A program made the translations under genes and the position numbers. A DNA stretch of 64,000 bases from Streptomyces sp. NBC_00576 (GTDB taxonomy: Bacteria; Actinomycetota; Actinomycetes; Streptomycetales; Streptomycetaceae). Each line of letters opens with the position of its first letter. Position 1 is the first letter of the stretch. The notes beneath the pieces were generated by a model. That model saw only the letters and a program-made list of their open reading frames with translations. It ran no database searches and was not told the DNA's origin. Location of the stretch: the NCBI RefSeq assembly GCF_036345175.1, contig NZ_CP107780.1:6324001-6388000 (forward strand), written 5' to 3'. Positions 49,491-57,887 of this stretch are shown here, piece after piece.

Positions 49491-51956
49491 GTGATGATGC
49501 TCCCCAGGGAGGTAACACCGGACGGAACGCATGGACCGTTCGAGATGGCGAATGTGGCTGCTGCGGTGATCGACGCGAAGGGCGCGGTCATCGGCTGGAC
49601 GGGGGCCGCTGAGCGGCTCCTGGGATACGGCGCGGCGGAGGTCCTCGACCGCTCCGCCGCCACTCTGCTGGCGCAGCCCGAAGACGCGTCACGGGCGGCC
49701 GAGGTCGCCGAGGAGTGCGGGACCCGGGAGAGCTGGGGCGGCCTGGTGGGCGTCCGGCACCGCGACGGCCACCGTCTTGAGGTCGGGCTGCGGGTGACCG
49801 CGATGTCCGACACCGACGACCGCAGGGCCTGGCTCGTATCGGCGATCGATGTGTCGAAGTCCCCGACCTGGGCGGTCAGCGGAGAGGTGCTGGAAGGTTT
49901 CCTCACCCGCTCACCGCTCGGCATGGCCGTGCTCAGCCCGGACCTGCGGTACGTGTGGATGAACGACACCCTGGAGCGCTACGGCGGTGTCCCGCGCGGC
50001 GAGCGGCTCGGGCGCCGGATGTCCGAGTCGTTGCCGGGCCTGAACACCGACGCGCTCGAAGCGCAGATGCGGTGGGTGCTGGAGTCGGGCATGCCGGTCA
50101 TCGACTTCGAGTACCGGGGCTGGACCTGGGCGGATCCGCACGAGGAACACGCCTACTCCACCTCCTTCTTTCGGCTCGACGACCCGGACGGCAACCCGCT
50201 GGGCGTCTGCTACATGGGCATGGACGTCACCGACAGATGGCGGGCCCGGGAGCGCCTGGCACTGCTCAGCGAGGCCAGCGCCCGTATCGGGGGCACGCTG
50301 AACGTGATGCGGACCGCCCAGGAGCTGGCCGACTTCTCGGTGCCGAGGCTCGCCGACTTCGTGACCGTCGATCTGCTGGAAGCGGTGCTGCACGGCGACG
50401 AACCCGGTTCGGGGCCGGCCGACAGCGCGTATCTGGTGCGGCGTGCCGGGCAGCAGTCGATCCACGAGGGCTGCCCGGAGTCGGTGATCGCCACCGGCGA
50501 CTCGATCGACGCACCCAGGTCCTCGCCGTACTTCGAGAGCATGGCCAACGGCACCGCGGTGCTTGAACCGTTCCTGGACCCGGCCACCACCGCGTGGGTC
50601 GCCAAGGACCCGGCGCGGGCCAGGAGCATCGCGGAATTCGGGATGCACTCGGTGATGTGGGTGCCGCTGTCCGTGCGCGGCACCGTGCTGGGGGTGGCGA
50701 CCTTCATCCGGATGGAGCATCCGCAGCCGTTCGAGGAGGACGATCTGCTGCTCGCCGAGGAGCTGGTCAGCCGGGCCGCGGTGTGGGTGGAGAACGCCCG
50801 CCGCTACACCCGTGAGCATGCCGCGGCGCTGGCCCTGCAGCGCAGTCTGCTCCCGCAGGGGCTGAACGGTGGGGCCGCCATGGAGGTGGCCTCGCGCTAT
50901 CTGCCGACCGACGTACGGGGAGGGGTGGGCGGCGACTGGTTCGATGTGATCCAGCTGTCCGGCGCCCGGGTTGCGCTGGTCGTCGGTGATGTCGTCGGAC
51001 ACGGCCTCAACGCCGCGGCGACCATGGGCAGGCTGCGTACCGCCGTACAGACGCTCGCTGACATGGATCTGCCGCCCGATGAGCTGCTGGCCCACCTGGA
51101 CGACCTGGTGATCCGCCTGACGGAGGAGAAGGGTGGCGACGACGAGCCCATCGCCACCGCGGTACTGGGCGCCACCTGCCTCTACGCCGTCTACGACCCG
51201 GTCACCCAGCTGTGCACCATGGCCCGGGCCGGACATCCGCCGCCCGCCGTGGTCAGCCCCAGCGGCAAGGTCACCTTCCCCGACCTCCCGTCGGGCCCTC
51301 CGCTGGGCCTCGGCTCGCTGCCCTTCGAGTCCGCCGAGATATCCCTCCCCGAGGGAAGCCTGATCGCCCTCTACACCGACGGCCTCATCGAGACCAGCGA
51401 CCAGGACATCGACGTCGGGCTGTCCCGCCTCAGCGATGTGCTCGCGCAGTCCGGCCTGCCGCCGGAGGAACTGTGCTCGGCGGTCGTGAACAAACTGCTG
51501 ACCGGCCCGCAGACCGACGACGTCGCTCTGCTCCTGGCCCGGCCGCATGCGCTGGGCGCCGACCGGGTCGCCTCGTGGGACCTGCCGACGGATCCGGCGA
51601 TCGTCTCGAGCGCCAGGGAGCTGGCCGTCCGCCAGCTCCTCGGATGGGGGCTGGACGACCTGGTGATGACCACGGAACTGGTGGTCAGCGAGCTGGTCAC
51701 CAACGCCATCCGGCACGGCACCGCACCCGTCAAACTGCGCATGATCCGGCATGACAGGTTGATCTGCGAGGTGTCCGACGCCAGTAACACCTCGCCCCGG
51801 ATGGGCCATGCGCGGACCACCGACGAAGGCGGCCGGGGGTTGTTCCTGGTCGCCCAGCTGACCCGCCGCTGGGGTACGCGCTACACCCAGGCCGGAAAGA
51901 TCATCTGGGCCGAGCAGGACCTCCCGGGGCGGGCGGGCAACGGGGGCGGGCGCTGA
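49491..51956 (+). CDS. PAS-GAF-SpoIIE phosphatase with ATPase (anti-sigma kinase) domain
   Basis: An 821-aa protein (GTG 49491 followed by two ATG codons). Domains in order: PAS (~20-125, VIGWTGAAERLLGYGAAEV), second PAS (~135-245, SPLGMAVLSPDLRYVWMNDTL), GAF (~265-440), PP2C/SpoIIE phosphatase (~455-685; GGDWFDVIQL, LVVGDVVGHGLNAAATMGRL, ARAGHPPPAVV, YTDGLIETSDQDID, TDDVALLLARP) and a HATPase_c anti-sigma-kinase-like domain (~700-800; ELVVSELVTNAIRHG, DEGGRGLFLVAQL). Such proteins set sigma-B-type partner switching by dephosphorylating anti-anti-sigma factors. It starts ~100 bases after the importer, so co-regulation is possible. Confidence 0.85.
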   Translation: MMMLPREVTPDGTHGPFEMANVAAAVIDAKGAVIGWTGAAERLLGYGAAEVLDRSAATLLAQPEDASRAAEVAEECGTRESWGGLVGVRHRDGHRLEVGLRVTAMSDTDDRRAWLVSAIDVSKSPTWAVSGEVLEGFLTRSPLGMAVLSPDLRYVWMNDTLERYGGVPRGERLGRRMSESLPGLNTDALEAQMRWVLESGMPVIDFEYRGWTWADPHEEHAYSTSFFRLDDPDGNPLGVCYMGMDVTDRWRARERLALLSEASARIGGTLNVMRTAQELADFSVPRLADFVTVDLLEAVLHGDEPGSGPADSAYLVRRAGQQSIHEGCPESVIATGDSIDAPRSSPYFESMANGTAVLEPFLDPATTAWVAKDPARARSIAEFGMHSVMWVPLSVRGTVLGVATFIRMEHPQPFEEDDLLLAEELVSRAAVWVENARRYTREHAAALALQRSLLPQGLNGGAAMEVASRYLPTDVRGGVGGDWFDVIQLSGARVALVVGDVVGHGLNAAATMGRLRTAVQTLADMDLPPDELLAHLDDLVIRLTEEKGGDDEPIATAVLGATCLYAVYDPVTQLCTMARAGHPPPAVVSPSGKVTFPDLPSGPPLGLGSLPFESAEISLPEGSLIALYTDGLIETSDQDIDVGLSRLSDVLAQSGLPPEELCSAVVNKLLTGPQTDDVALLLARPHALGADRVASWDLPTDPAIVSSARELAVRQLLGWGLDDLVMTTELVVSELVTNAIRHGTAPVKLRMIRHDRLICEVSDASNTSPRMGHARTTDEGGRGLFLVAQLTRRWGTRYTQAGKIIWAEQDLPGRAGNGGGR

Positions 51957-52317
51957 CGGCCAGGGTGCTGACGGCCTGGGTGTTTGAGAGCCCCTCTTCG
52001 GCGGCGCTGTCACAGCATCGCCCGAACCCGTTTTCCGCAGGTGAAGGCTCTGGGCGAAGGTATTCCTGACGCACGGCGGGGCGGGCAACGTGCTCGGCGC
52101 GCTCTCGCGGGGCAGTCCCAGCAGCGGATCGACGTGGACGGCGCCCCCGACCAGAGGGTGCGCCGACGCGCTGGTCACGGCCACCGGCGATCCACACCCG
52201 TTTTCCGTCGCTTCCGGCGGTGAACGGGTCGGGTCGCGGACACCTGGCCGATCCTGCCGGGCCCTCCAGCCGTCCCCGCCCGGCGACGGCTAGTGCAGGG
52301 ACCGCATAATCGCTCGC
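51957..52317. other. Intergenic, no gene seen
   Basis: About 360 bases. It contains CCGTTTTCCGCAGG and CCGTTTTCCGTCGC motifs (52028-52041; 52198-52211) of unknown meaning and short GC-rich inverted repeats; no supported gene. Confidence 0.4.
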
Positions 52318-53649
52318 GTGAGCGATCTGCCCGTTCCCGTTCCCCTTCCCTCCGCAGCCGCACCTGCGGGTGCTCCCGCCTGGCTGTCCCACGACGCCCT
52401 GCGCTGGGCGGAGCCCCGTTTGCCGCGCTGGGCGGAGCCCCGGTGGCCGGCACTGGCGCTGCTGGTGACCGTGATCGCGGCGATCGTCCTGGAACCGGAG
52501 CCGTCCTGCACGGTGGCGGTCCCGTGCGGGCCGGACTGGCTGGGCATGATCCAGATGGGCCTCGCCGTGGTGCAACTGCTGTGGTACTTCCGGCTGCCGG
52601 AACTCACGCTCGTCTCGGGACCGGTGCTGGCAGTCATCGTGGCGGTGGAGGAGTTCCCTCAGGCCGGGACCGCCGATGCCGCCAACGCCGCGGTGATCGC
52701 CGCCCTCGCCTTCGGCTGGGCCGCGTCCTGGCAGCGGCTCGCTCTTCGGCGGCGGCAGCGGCGCCTCGCCGAACAAGCCGCCGCAGGAGCACGGCACCCG
52801 CTCCCCGAAGGCATCGGTCCGCTGCGGCGAGGAGTCGTCCCGATCGTTGCCGGGCTCGTGCTGTGCGCCGTGGCCGGTGTGGCGGTCGGGCTCGGCCTGC
52901 GGGGCGTTCACGAGGACGAGCAGCGGGCCGCGAAGGCGGAATCGGTGTCGGCCGTCGTCACCGGCCATGGCGAGGACACGCTGCGCGTCCGCGCCTCGGA
53001 CGGCTCGAAGCGCACCGTCGACGCCGCCTACCCCGACGACTACGACACCGACAGTGTCGTGACGCTCCTGTCCGACGGCGACTGGAACCGCCTGGCCGCC
53101 GAGCCGTACGACGCCTTCGGCTGGCAACTGCTCGTCCTGGCCGCCGGGTTGTCCGGACTGACGCTCCTCGCCGTCGGCGCCCTGGCCCGCCGCCGGGCCG
53201 CCGCGCTGCGCCGTGCGCCGGTTCCCGTACTGCGGATACTGCAACGCGTGGACCACAACGCCGACACCTGGATCTACGCCGCCGACGACACCGCCGGCCG
53301 TACGCCGCTGCTGCGCTGCCTGGCCTACCCGGTCATCGACGACAGGGCTGGTGAGAACGATCCCCCTGACGCCGACGCCGACGCCGAAGCCGAAGCCGAA
53401 GCCGAAGCCGAAGCCGAAGCCGAGAACGAGAACGAGGAGGAGGATGAGGATGAGGACTGGCCCGATGTCGACACCCGGCTGCGGGAGGCAGTGCTGTATG
53501 GGCCGCCCTGTGACGCGGGCGAGTTGGTGATCGTCACCGCCAACTGGGACGGGGACCCAGTGGTCCTGCTCACGGCCGGGCCGGTGCGGTTGCCGAAGGG
53601 CGGACAGGGGCCAGAGCTCGAATGGCCGGTGGAGGATGCCGTCGAGTAG
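52318..53649 (+). CDS. Multi-pass membrane protein with acidic repeat tract
   Basis: GTG 52318, 443 aa. Two similar segments WAEPRLPRWAEPRW (~31-44), then hydrophobic helices ALALLVTVIAAIVLE, LGMIQMGLAVVQLLWYF, LVSGPVLAVIVAVEEF, AAVIAALAFGWAASW, VPIVAGLVLCAVAGVAVGLGL, and LVLAAGLSGLTLLAVGAL. Between them is a small extracytoplasmic domain (SAVVTGHGEDTLRVRASDGS). A linker of Ala-Asp/Ala-Glu repeats then Glu/Asp (~352-383), encoded by GCCGAA hexamers, precedes a final soluble part (~385-443). Function unknown. The next ORF is in the same frame after a single TAG. Confidence 0.6.
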   Translation: MSDLPVPVPLPSAAAPAGAPAWLSHDALRWAEPRLPRWAEPRWPALALLVTVIAAIVLEPEPSCTVAVPCGPDWLGMIQMGLAVVQLLWYFRLPELTLVSGPVLAVIVAVEEFPQAGTADAANAAVIAALAFGWAASWQRLALRRRQRRLAEQAAAGARHPLPEGIGPLRRGVVPIVAGLVLCAVAGVAVGLGLRGVHEDEQRAAKAESVSAVVTGHGEDTLRVRASDGSKRTVDAAYPDDYDTDSVVTLLSDGDWNRLAAEPYDAFGWQLLVLAAGLSGLTLLAVGALARRRAAALRRAPVPVLRILQRVDHNADTWIYAADDTAGRTPLLRCLAYPVIDDRAGENDPPDADADAEAEAEAEAEAEAENENEEEDEDEDWPDVDTRLREAVLYGPPCDAGELVIVTANWDGDPVVLLTAGPVRLPKGGQGPELEWPVEDAVE

Positions 53650-53664
53650 CGGGATCCGGAGCTG

Positions 53665-54183
53665 GTGGAGCGGATCGCGGCGTCGATGCGGCCGGTCGGC
53701 CGACCGGTGCGCTGGGGACCGGGTGTGTTCACCCGGTGCGTGGCGGTGCTCGGCGCGGTGTTCGTCGCGGCTGTTATCCAGTTCGCCCTGGACGACGTGG
53801 GGGCGTTGACGCCGGGATGGCTGGCGATTTTCCTCAACTGGCGTGTCACCGCCGACCGTTCGGGGCTGTGGCTGGCCGGGGCGTACAAGGTCCGCCAGGT
53901 GACCTGGGAAGAGCTGCGCGCGGTCGGCTGCACCGGCGGTGCCCTGGAGATACGCCGCGTCGACGGGAGGACGTGGGCGCCGTCCCTGGGTTGGCCCTGG
54001 ATGGAACGCCGGCTGCGCCTGCGCCCGTCGTACGTGAGAGCTGCGGAGGAGATCTCCGCCATGCACGCCCACCCGGAGCTCCGCCCCACCGAGGAGAGCC
54101 CGGACCGCGACCACGGCCTCCCGCTCGGCCCGCTGCTGACGGTGCTCTACGTCCTCTGGGCGGCCGCCCTCCTCATCCTGTGA
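53665..54183 (+). CDS. Membrane protein with PH-like domain, in frame after a TAG
   Basis: GTG 53665, 172 aa. Starts …ASMRPVGRPVRWGPGVFTRC, one helix VAVLGAVFVAAVIQFALD, then a PH-like beta segment (NWRVTADRSGLWLAGAYKVR, VTWEELRAVGCTGGALEIRR) and a C-terminal helix LLTVLYVLWAAALLIL. It lies in the same reading frame as the upstream protein, five codons after TAG 53647-53649, so the two may once have been one chain or be a coupled pair. Confidence 0.55.
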   Translation: MERIAASMRPVGRPVRWGPGVFTRCVAVLGAVFVAAVIQFALDDVGALTPGWLAIFLNWRVTADRSGLWLAGAYKVRQVTWEELRAVGCTGGALEIRRVDGRTWAPSLGWPWMERRLRLRPSYVRAAEEISAMHAHPELRPTEESPDRDHGLPLGPLLTVLYVLWAAALLIL

Positions 54184-54270
54184 CCGGGGAGCCGGCACCC
54201 GGGCGTCCCGCATAAGCTCGGGGGCGGCGGGGCAGGCTGACTGCCGGGCGTCGCGGGCGAGGGGACTGGT

Positions 54271-54828
54271 ATGGGCGAGGTGTTCTTCCGCAGGCTGAGC
54301 CGGTGGCAGGCCGATAGCGACCGGGAGGAGCTGGCGGACCTGCACGTGGCTGCCTACGAGGAACCCGCGGGCGAGGAATACCGCAACCGGGAACGCTTCC
54401 TGGCCCGACTCGCGGAGGATGTCCAGCGGCCGGGCTTCGACATGGTGGTGGCCGACGACCAGGACGGCGACGACGACGAACCCGCGGGGGTGGCGTACGG
54501 GTATCCGCTGCACCGTGACGGCTCGTGGTGGCGGGGATTCGTCGGTGCGGTTCCCGACGAGGTCGAGGAACTCACTGCTTCCGGGAAGGTGTTCGCCATC
54601 ACCGAGTTGATGGTGCTGCCGGAGCACCGCCGTCGCGGGATCGCCGGCCGCCTCCAGGAGAGGCTGCTCTCCGCCGGCGACGCGGAACTGGTGGTCGTAC
54701 TGCTCGACTCCGCCAACACGGGGGCGCGGGCCGCGTTCCGGGCGTGGGGCTGGGACGAGCTCGGTGAACTCCGGCCGGGTGCCGGGGGGTTGGTCCTCCA
54801 GGTGCTCACCCGGGCACTGCCGGGCTGA
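54271..54828 (+). CDS. GNAT-family N-acetyltransferase
   Basis: A 185-aa protein (ATG 54271, GAGGGGACTGGT). GNAT core: acceptor-side helices (~20-55), VAYGYPLHRDGSWWRGF, motif A in AITELMVLPEHRRRGIAGRL (~109-128, RRRGIA CoA pyrophosphate loop), ELVVVLLDSANTGARAAFRA (~140-159) and WGWDELG. Transfers acetyl from acetyl-CoA to an amine; the substrate is not predictable. Confidence 0.75.
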   Translation: MGEVFFRRLSRWQADSDREELADLHVAAYEEPAGEEYRNRERFLARLAEDVQRPGFDMVVADDQDGDDDEPAGVAYGYPLHRDGSWWRGFVGAVPDEVEELTASGKVFAITELMVLPEHRRRGIAGRLQERLLSAGDAELVVVLLDSANTGARAAFRAWGWDELGELRPGAGGLVLQVLTRALPG

Positions 54829-54891
54829 GCTCCAGCTGCGCCAGGGCGAGTCTCCCCGGCGCAGCTGTCGGCTCCGCGAACTCAGATAAGC

Positions 54892-55216
54892 GTGACGGTC
54901 GACCGGACACCGGTGGCGGGCTCCCCGGACCCCACCACACCGGTTGTGCAGCGTGTCCGCATCACCGACGGCCGCCTCACCCTGGAGACCGAGGTCGACG
55001 ACGATCGGCCTGCTCGGCGGGATCGTCGGCGCGGCCCTGGGCATCGCCGTCGTGGTGGGTGTTGGCGTGTTCAAGGAGTGGACCCCGGTCCTGGACCTGA
55101 ACCTCGCCCTCGGCGCCCCGCTCGCCGGAGCCCTCGTCGGCCTGCTCGGCGGTCTCTACCCGTCGCTGCGCGCGGCCCGGATGGAACCGGTGGACGCGCT
55201 CCGGGCGCCTTCCTGA
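54892..55216 (+). pseudogene. FtsX/MacB-type ABC permease C-terminal fragment
   Basis: A GTG-initiated frame (54892) gives VTVDRTPVAGSPDPTTPVVQ, RVRITDGRLTLETEVDDD. It shifts near 55000 to a different frame with TIGLLGGIVGAALGIAVVVG, LALGAPLAGALVGLLGGLYP, SLRAARMEPVDALRA, the hallmark end of MacB/FtsX permeases. A deletion joined the start of another gene to this permease tail. Confidence 0.6.
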
Positions 55217-55277
55217 GCCGCCGGCGGAAGGGCGGCGAACAGTCGGACGACGGACAGTCGGACGACGGACAGGATGG

Positions 55278-56111
55278 TCATGTGCCCGGCCGGATGTTCG
55301 GTGCGAAGCGGGCCAGGGCGACGGCCTCGATGGCCGCGATGACGTTGTACGCGAGTGCGGACACGGCGGTGAGGACCGCGACCGAGGCCCAGAGGTGGTC
55401 GTAGTCGAAGAGGGAGGAGTCCTTGAGCATGGCGTAGCCGAGGCCTTGTCCGGTGGAGAGCCATTCGGCGAGCATCGCGCCGATCAGGGCCCCGGGGACG
55501 CCGACGCGGGCACTGGCGAAGAAGGCGGGGACGGCGCTGGGCAGCATGACCTTGCGGGCGATGGTCCAGTCCCCGGCGCCGTACGCGCGGCACAGGTCGG
55601 CCGCCTGGCGGGAGGCGGAGCGCAGGCCGAAGGTCATGGTGACCAGGGCGGGGAAGAAGACGATCAGGCCGCTGATGACGGTGGTGGCCATCAGACCGCG
55701 GCCGAAGACGAGGGTGATGAGCGGCGTCATCGCCACCAGGGGCACGGACCGCACGACGACCGCCATCGGCAGCAGCGCCTGCTCGACGCTCCGCACCAGG
55801 ACGAAGACGACCGCCACCGCCACCGCCGCCACCAGCCCGGCGACGAAGCCGAACCCGGCGTCGAGCAGTGTGCGGCCCAGACCGGAGGAGACCAGGGAGC
55901 GGTGGGCGCCCGCGTCCGCGCCCGTGAACAGGTAGTGGAAGATGTCGACCGGTGACTTGGCCACCAGCGGGTCCAGGTCGTAGATCTGCAGGAAGACGAT
56001 CCACAGGACGATGACGGCCGCCATCGTCACGACCACGTTCAGCAGCGGGCGCAGCACGCCCGCCGCGAAGCGCAACGCGGGGGCCGTTCGTGTCTGTGTC
56101 GCGGTGCTCAT
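55278..56111 (-). CDS. ABC importer permease (SsuC/ThiX type)
   Basis: A 277-aa protein; I choose ATG 56111 (MSTATQTRTAPALRFAAG), which overlaps the upstream permease stop. BPD_transp_1 fold: VVTMAAVIVLWIVFLQI, a periplasmic loop, GFGFVAGLVAAVAVAVVFVL, PLVAMTPLITLVFGRGLMAT, VISGLIVFFPALVTMTFGLR in order, the coupling-helix EAA-type loop CRAYGAGDWTIARKVMLPSA (~178-197) and GALIGAMLAEWLSTGQGLGY. Pairs with the second permease in the importer. Confidence 0.8.
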   Translation of the reverse strand: MSTATQTRTAPALRFAAGVLRPLLNVVVTMAAVIVLWIVFLQIYDLDPLVAKSPVDIFHYLFTGADAGAHRSLVSSGLGRTLLDAGFGFVAGLVAAVAVAVVFVLVRSVEQALLPMAVVVRSVPLVAMTPLITLVFGRGLMATTVISGLIVFFPALVTMTFGLRSASRQAADLCRAYGAGDWTIARKVMLPSAVPAFFASARVGVPGALIGAMLAEWLSTGQGLGYAMLKDSSLFDYDHLWASVAVLTAVSALAYNVIAAIEAVALARFAPNIRPGT

Positions 56112-56887
56112 GCGCCTGCGCCTTCCACTGTCGTCGTGCGCGACCACGGCAGGGCGTAACGGGCGACGAGCCCGACCGCGCCGTACGCCACGCCTGCCAC
56201 CGCGCCCGAGACCAGGGCTATGCCCCAGGTGCGCGGTACGTCGAGCTGCTGCTGGGCGATGGTCATGGCGATGCCGAGCCCGCTGTCGACGCGGCCGAGG
56301 TACTCGCCGATGATCGCGCCGAGCAGCGCCGCCGGCCCGGCGATCCTGAGCGCGGCCAGCGTGCTGGGCAGCGCGGCGATCAGACGGACCCGCAGCATCT
56401 GCTGCCAGCGGCCGCCGCCGTAGGCGCGTACCAGGTCAAGCGAGGCCGGATCGGCCGAGCGCAGCCCGAGCAGCGCGCCGATGAGGGTGGTGAAGAAGAC
56501 CGACAGTCCGGCCATCGCCGACATCGGCTTGTCTCCGTCCAGGACGAGCGACAGGATCGGGCCTATCGCGACGATCGGCAGGCAGTAGGAGGCCACCGCG
56601 ATCTGGGTGACCACCCGCTCCAGTACGGGCACCAGCAGCACCAGCACCGCCAGGCCAAGCGCCAGCGCGTTGCCGAGCAGATACCCGGTCAGGGCCTCGC
56701 CCACGGTCTGTGTGACATGCGGGCTGTAGAAGGTCCAGCCGTCGTCGAACACACTCGCCACCACCGCCCAGGGGGTGGGTACGCCGTCCCCCGGGCCGAA
56801 GACCGTGGTGGACAGCAGCGACCACGCCCCGATCAGAGCCGCGAGGCCGACGGCCCCGCCGGTCCAGGAGGAGCGCCGGGCACTCAT
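56108..56887 (-). CDS. ABC importer permease, second subunit
   Basis: A 259-aa protein; ATG 56887 overlaps the ATPase stop (ATGA) and its own stop overlaps the next ATG. Helices: GAVGLAALIGAWSLLSTTVF, LLGNALALGLAVLVLLVPVL, SYCLPIVAIGPILSLVLDGD, MAGLSVFFTTLIGALLGLRS, coupling loop DLVRAYGGGRWQQMLRVRLI (~155-174), PAALLGAIIGEYLGRVDSGL. Heterodimeric permease with the downstream gene. Confidence 0.8.
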   Translation of the reverse strand: MSARRSSWTGGAVGLAALIGAWSLLSTTVFGPGDGVPTPWAVVASVFDDGWTFYSPHVTQTVGEALTGYLLGNALALGLAVLVLLVPVLERVVTQIAVASYCLPIVAIGPILSLVLDGDKPMSAMAGLSVFFTTLIGALLGLRSADPASLDLVRAYGGGRWQQMLRVRLIAALPSTLAALRIAGPAALLGAIIGEYLGRVDSGLGIAMTIAQQQLDVPRTWGIALVSGAVAGVAYGAVGLVARYALPWSRTTTVEGAGA

Positions 56888-57759
56888 GACGCCTCCGCCG
56901 CGAGCCCGGCGGCGTCGGTGTCGGTGTCGGCGGGGGTGTCGGCGCGGCCGAAGAGGAGTTCCGACAACCGGTCGGCGTACGCGTGGAACTCGGCCGAGCG
57001 CATCATCTCCGGGGTACGCGGCCGGGGCAGGTCGATGGTGACGACCTCCACGATCCGGCCGGGCCGGGGGGACATCACGGCGACGGTGTCGCTGAGCAGC
57101 ACGGCCTCGTTGACGGAGTGGGTGACCAGCAGGGTGGTCACCGCGCGGGCCTGCCAGATGCGCTGGAGTTCGAGGTTGAGCCGCTGGCGGGTCATGTCGT
57201 CCAGGGCGCCGAACGGCTCGTCCAGCAGCAGCACCTTGGGGTCGACGACCAGCGAGCGGGCGATGGCGACGCGTTGCCGCATGCCGCCGGAGAGCTGGGC
57301 GGGGCGGGCCTTCTCGAAGCCTTCGAGGCCGACCAGCCTGATGAGGTCGGAGATCGCCGCAGGGTCGGCCTTGATGCCGCTGATCTCCAGCGGCAGCCGT
57401 ATGTTGGCGGCGACCGAGCGCCACGGCAGCAGCGCGGCGTCCTGGAAGGCGATGCCCAGGTGGTGCCGTTTGCGGGCCTCCTCCGGGTCCTCGCCGTGCA
57501 CGAGCGCCGTACCGGAGGTCGGGCTGTCGAGCCCGGCGAGGATCCGCAGAACGGTCGACTTGCCGCAGCCCGACGGCCCGAGCAGCGCGAGGAACTGGCC
57601 CTCGGTCGTGTCGAGGTCGACGCCGGCCAGTGCGGGGACGCGCTGTCGGCCGAGCTTGAACTCCTTGCTCAGCCCGCGCAGGGACAGCCCGGTGCCGGCA
57701 CCGGACGCGGACGGTGCGGGGTCGTCGGGTGCTTCGGGAACAGCGGCTGCGGTACTCAT
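56884..57759 (-). CDS. ABC importer ATPase (SsuB/ThiZ-like)
   Basis: I choose ATG 57759 (MSTAAAVPEAPDDPAPSASG), 291 aa; the open frame extends further upstream but enters a repetitive spacer. Walker A LLGPSGCGKSTVLRIL (~63-78), Q-loop IAFQDAALLPWRSV, signature AQLSGGMRQRVAIARSL (~160), Walker B VLLLDEPFGALDD (~182), H-loop LLVTHSVNEAV. Energises the two permeases. Confidence 0.85.
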   Translation of the reverse strand: MSTAAAVPEAPDDPAPSASGAGTGLSLRGLSKEFKLGRQRVPALAGVDLDTTEGQFLALLGPSGCGKSTVLRILAGLDSPTSGTALVHGEDPEEARKRHHLGIAFQDAALLPWRSVAANIRLPLEISGIKADPAAISDLIRLVGLEGFEKARPAQLSGGMRQRVAIARSLVVDPKVLLLDEPFGALDDMTRQRLNLELQRIWQARAVTTLLVTHSVNEAVLLSDTVAVMSPRPGRIVEVVTIDLPRPRTPEMMRSAEFHAYADRLSELLFGRADTPADTDTDAAGLAAEAS

Positions 57760-57887
57760 CAGTTGGCGACCTCGGTGTGCGGTGTGCGGTGTGCGGTGTG
57801 CGGTGCGGGTACGGGTGCAGGTACGGGTAGGGGTACGGGAAACCGGTACCGGCGGGCCGACGGGGCCGCACTGGTACCGCCGGAACC
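57760..57887 (-). repeat. Tandem GTGCGGT repeats between ATPase and binding-protein genes
   Basis: On the plus strand GGTGTGCGGTGTGCGGTGTG-type heptamers (57774-57806) and GGTACGGGT-type units (57806-57845) run in tandem. It is a slippage-prone spacer and shows why the upstream extension of the ATPase frame is not coding. Confidence 0.6.

Noticed and set aside
51901..55074. Minus-strand reading frame of more than 1000 codons
   Set aside because: Antisense shadow over at least four plus-strand genes; no ribosome binding site or recognisable domain.
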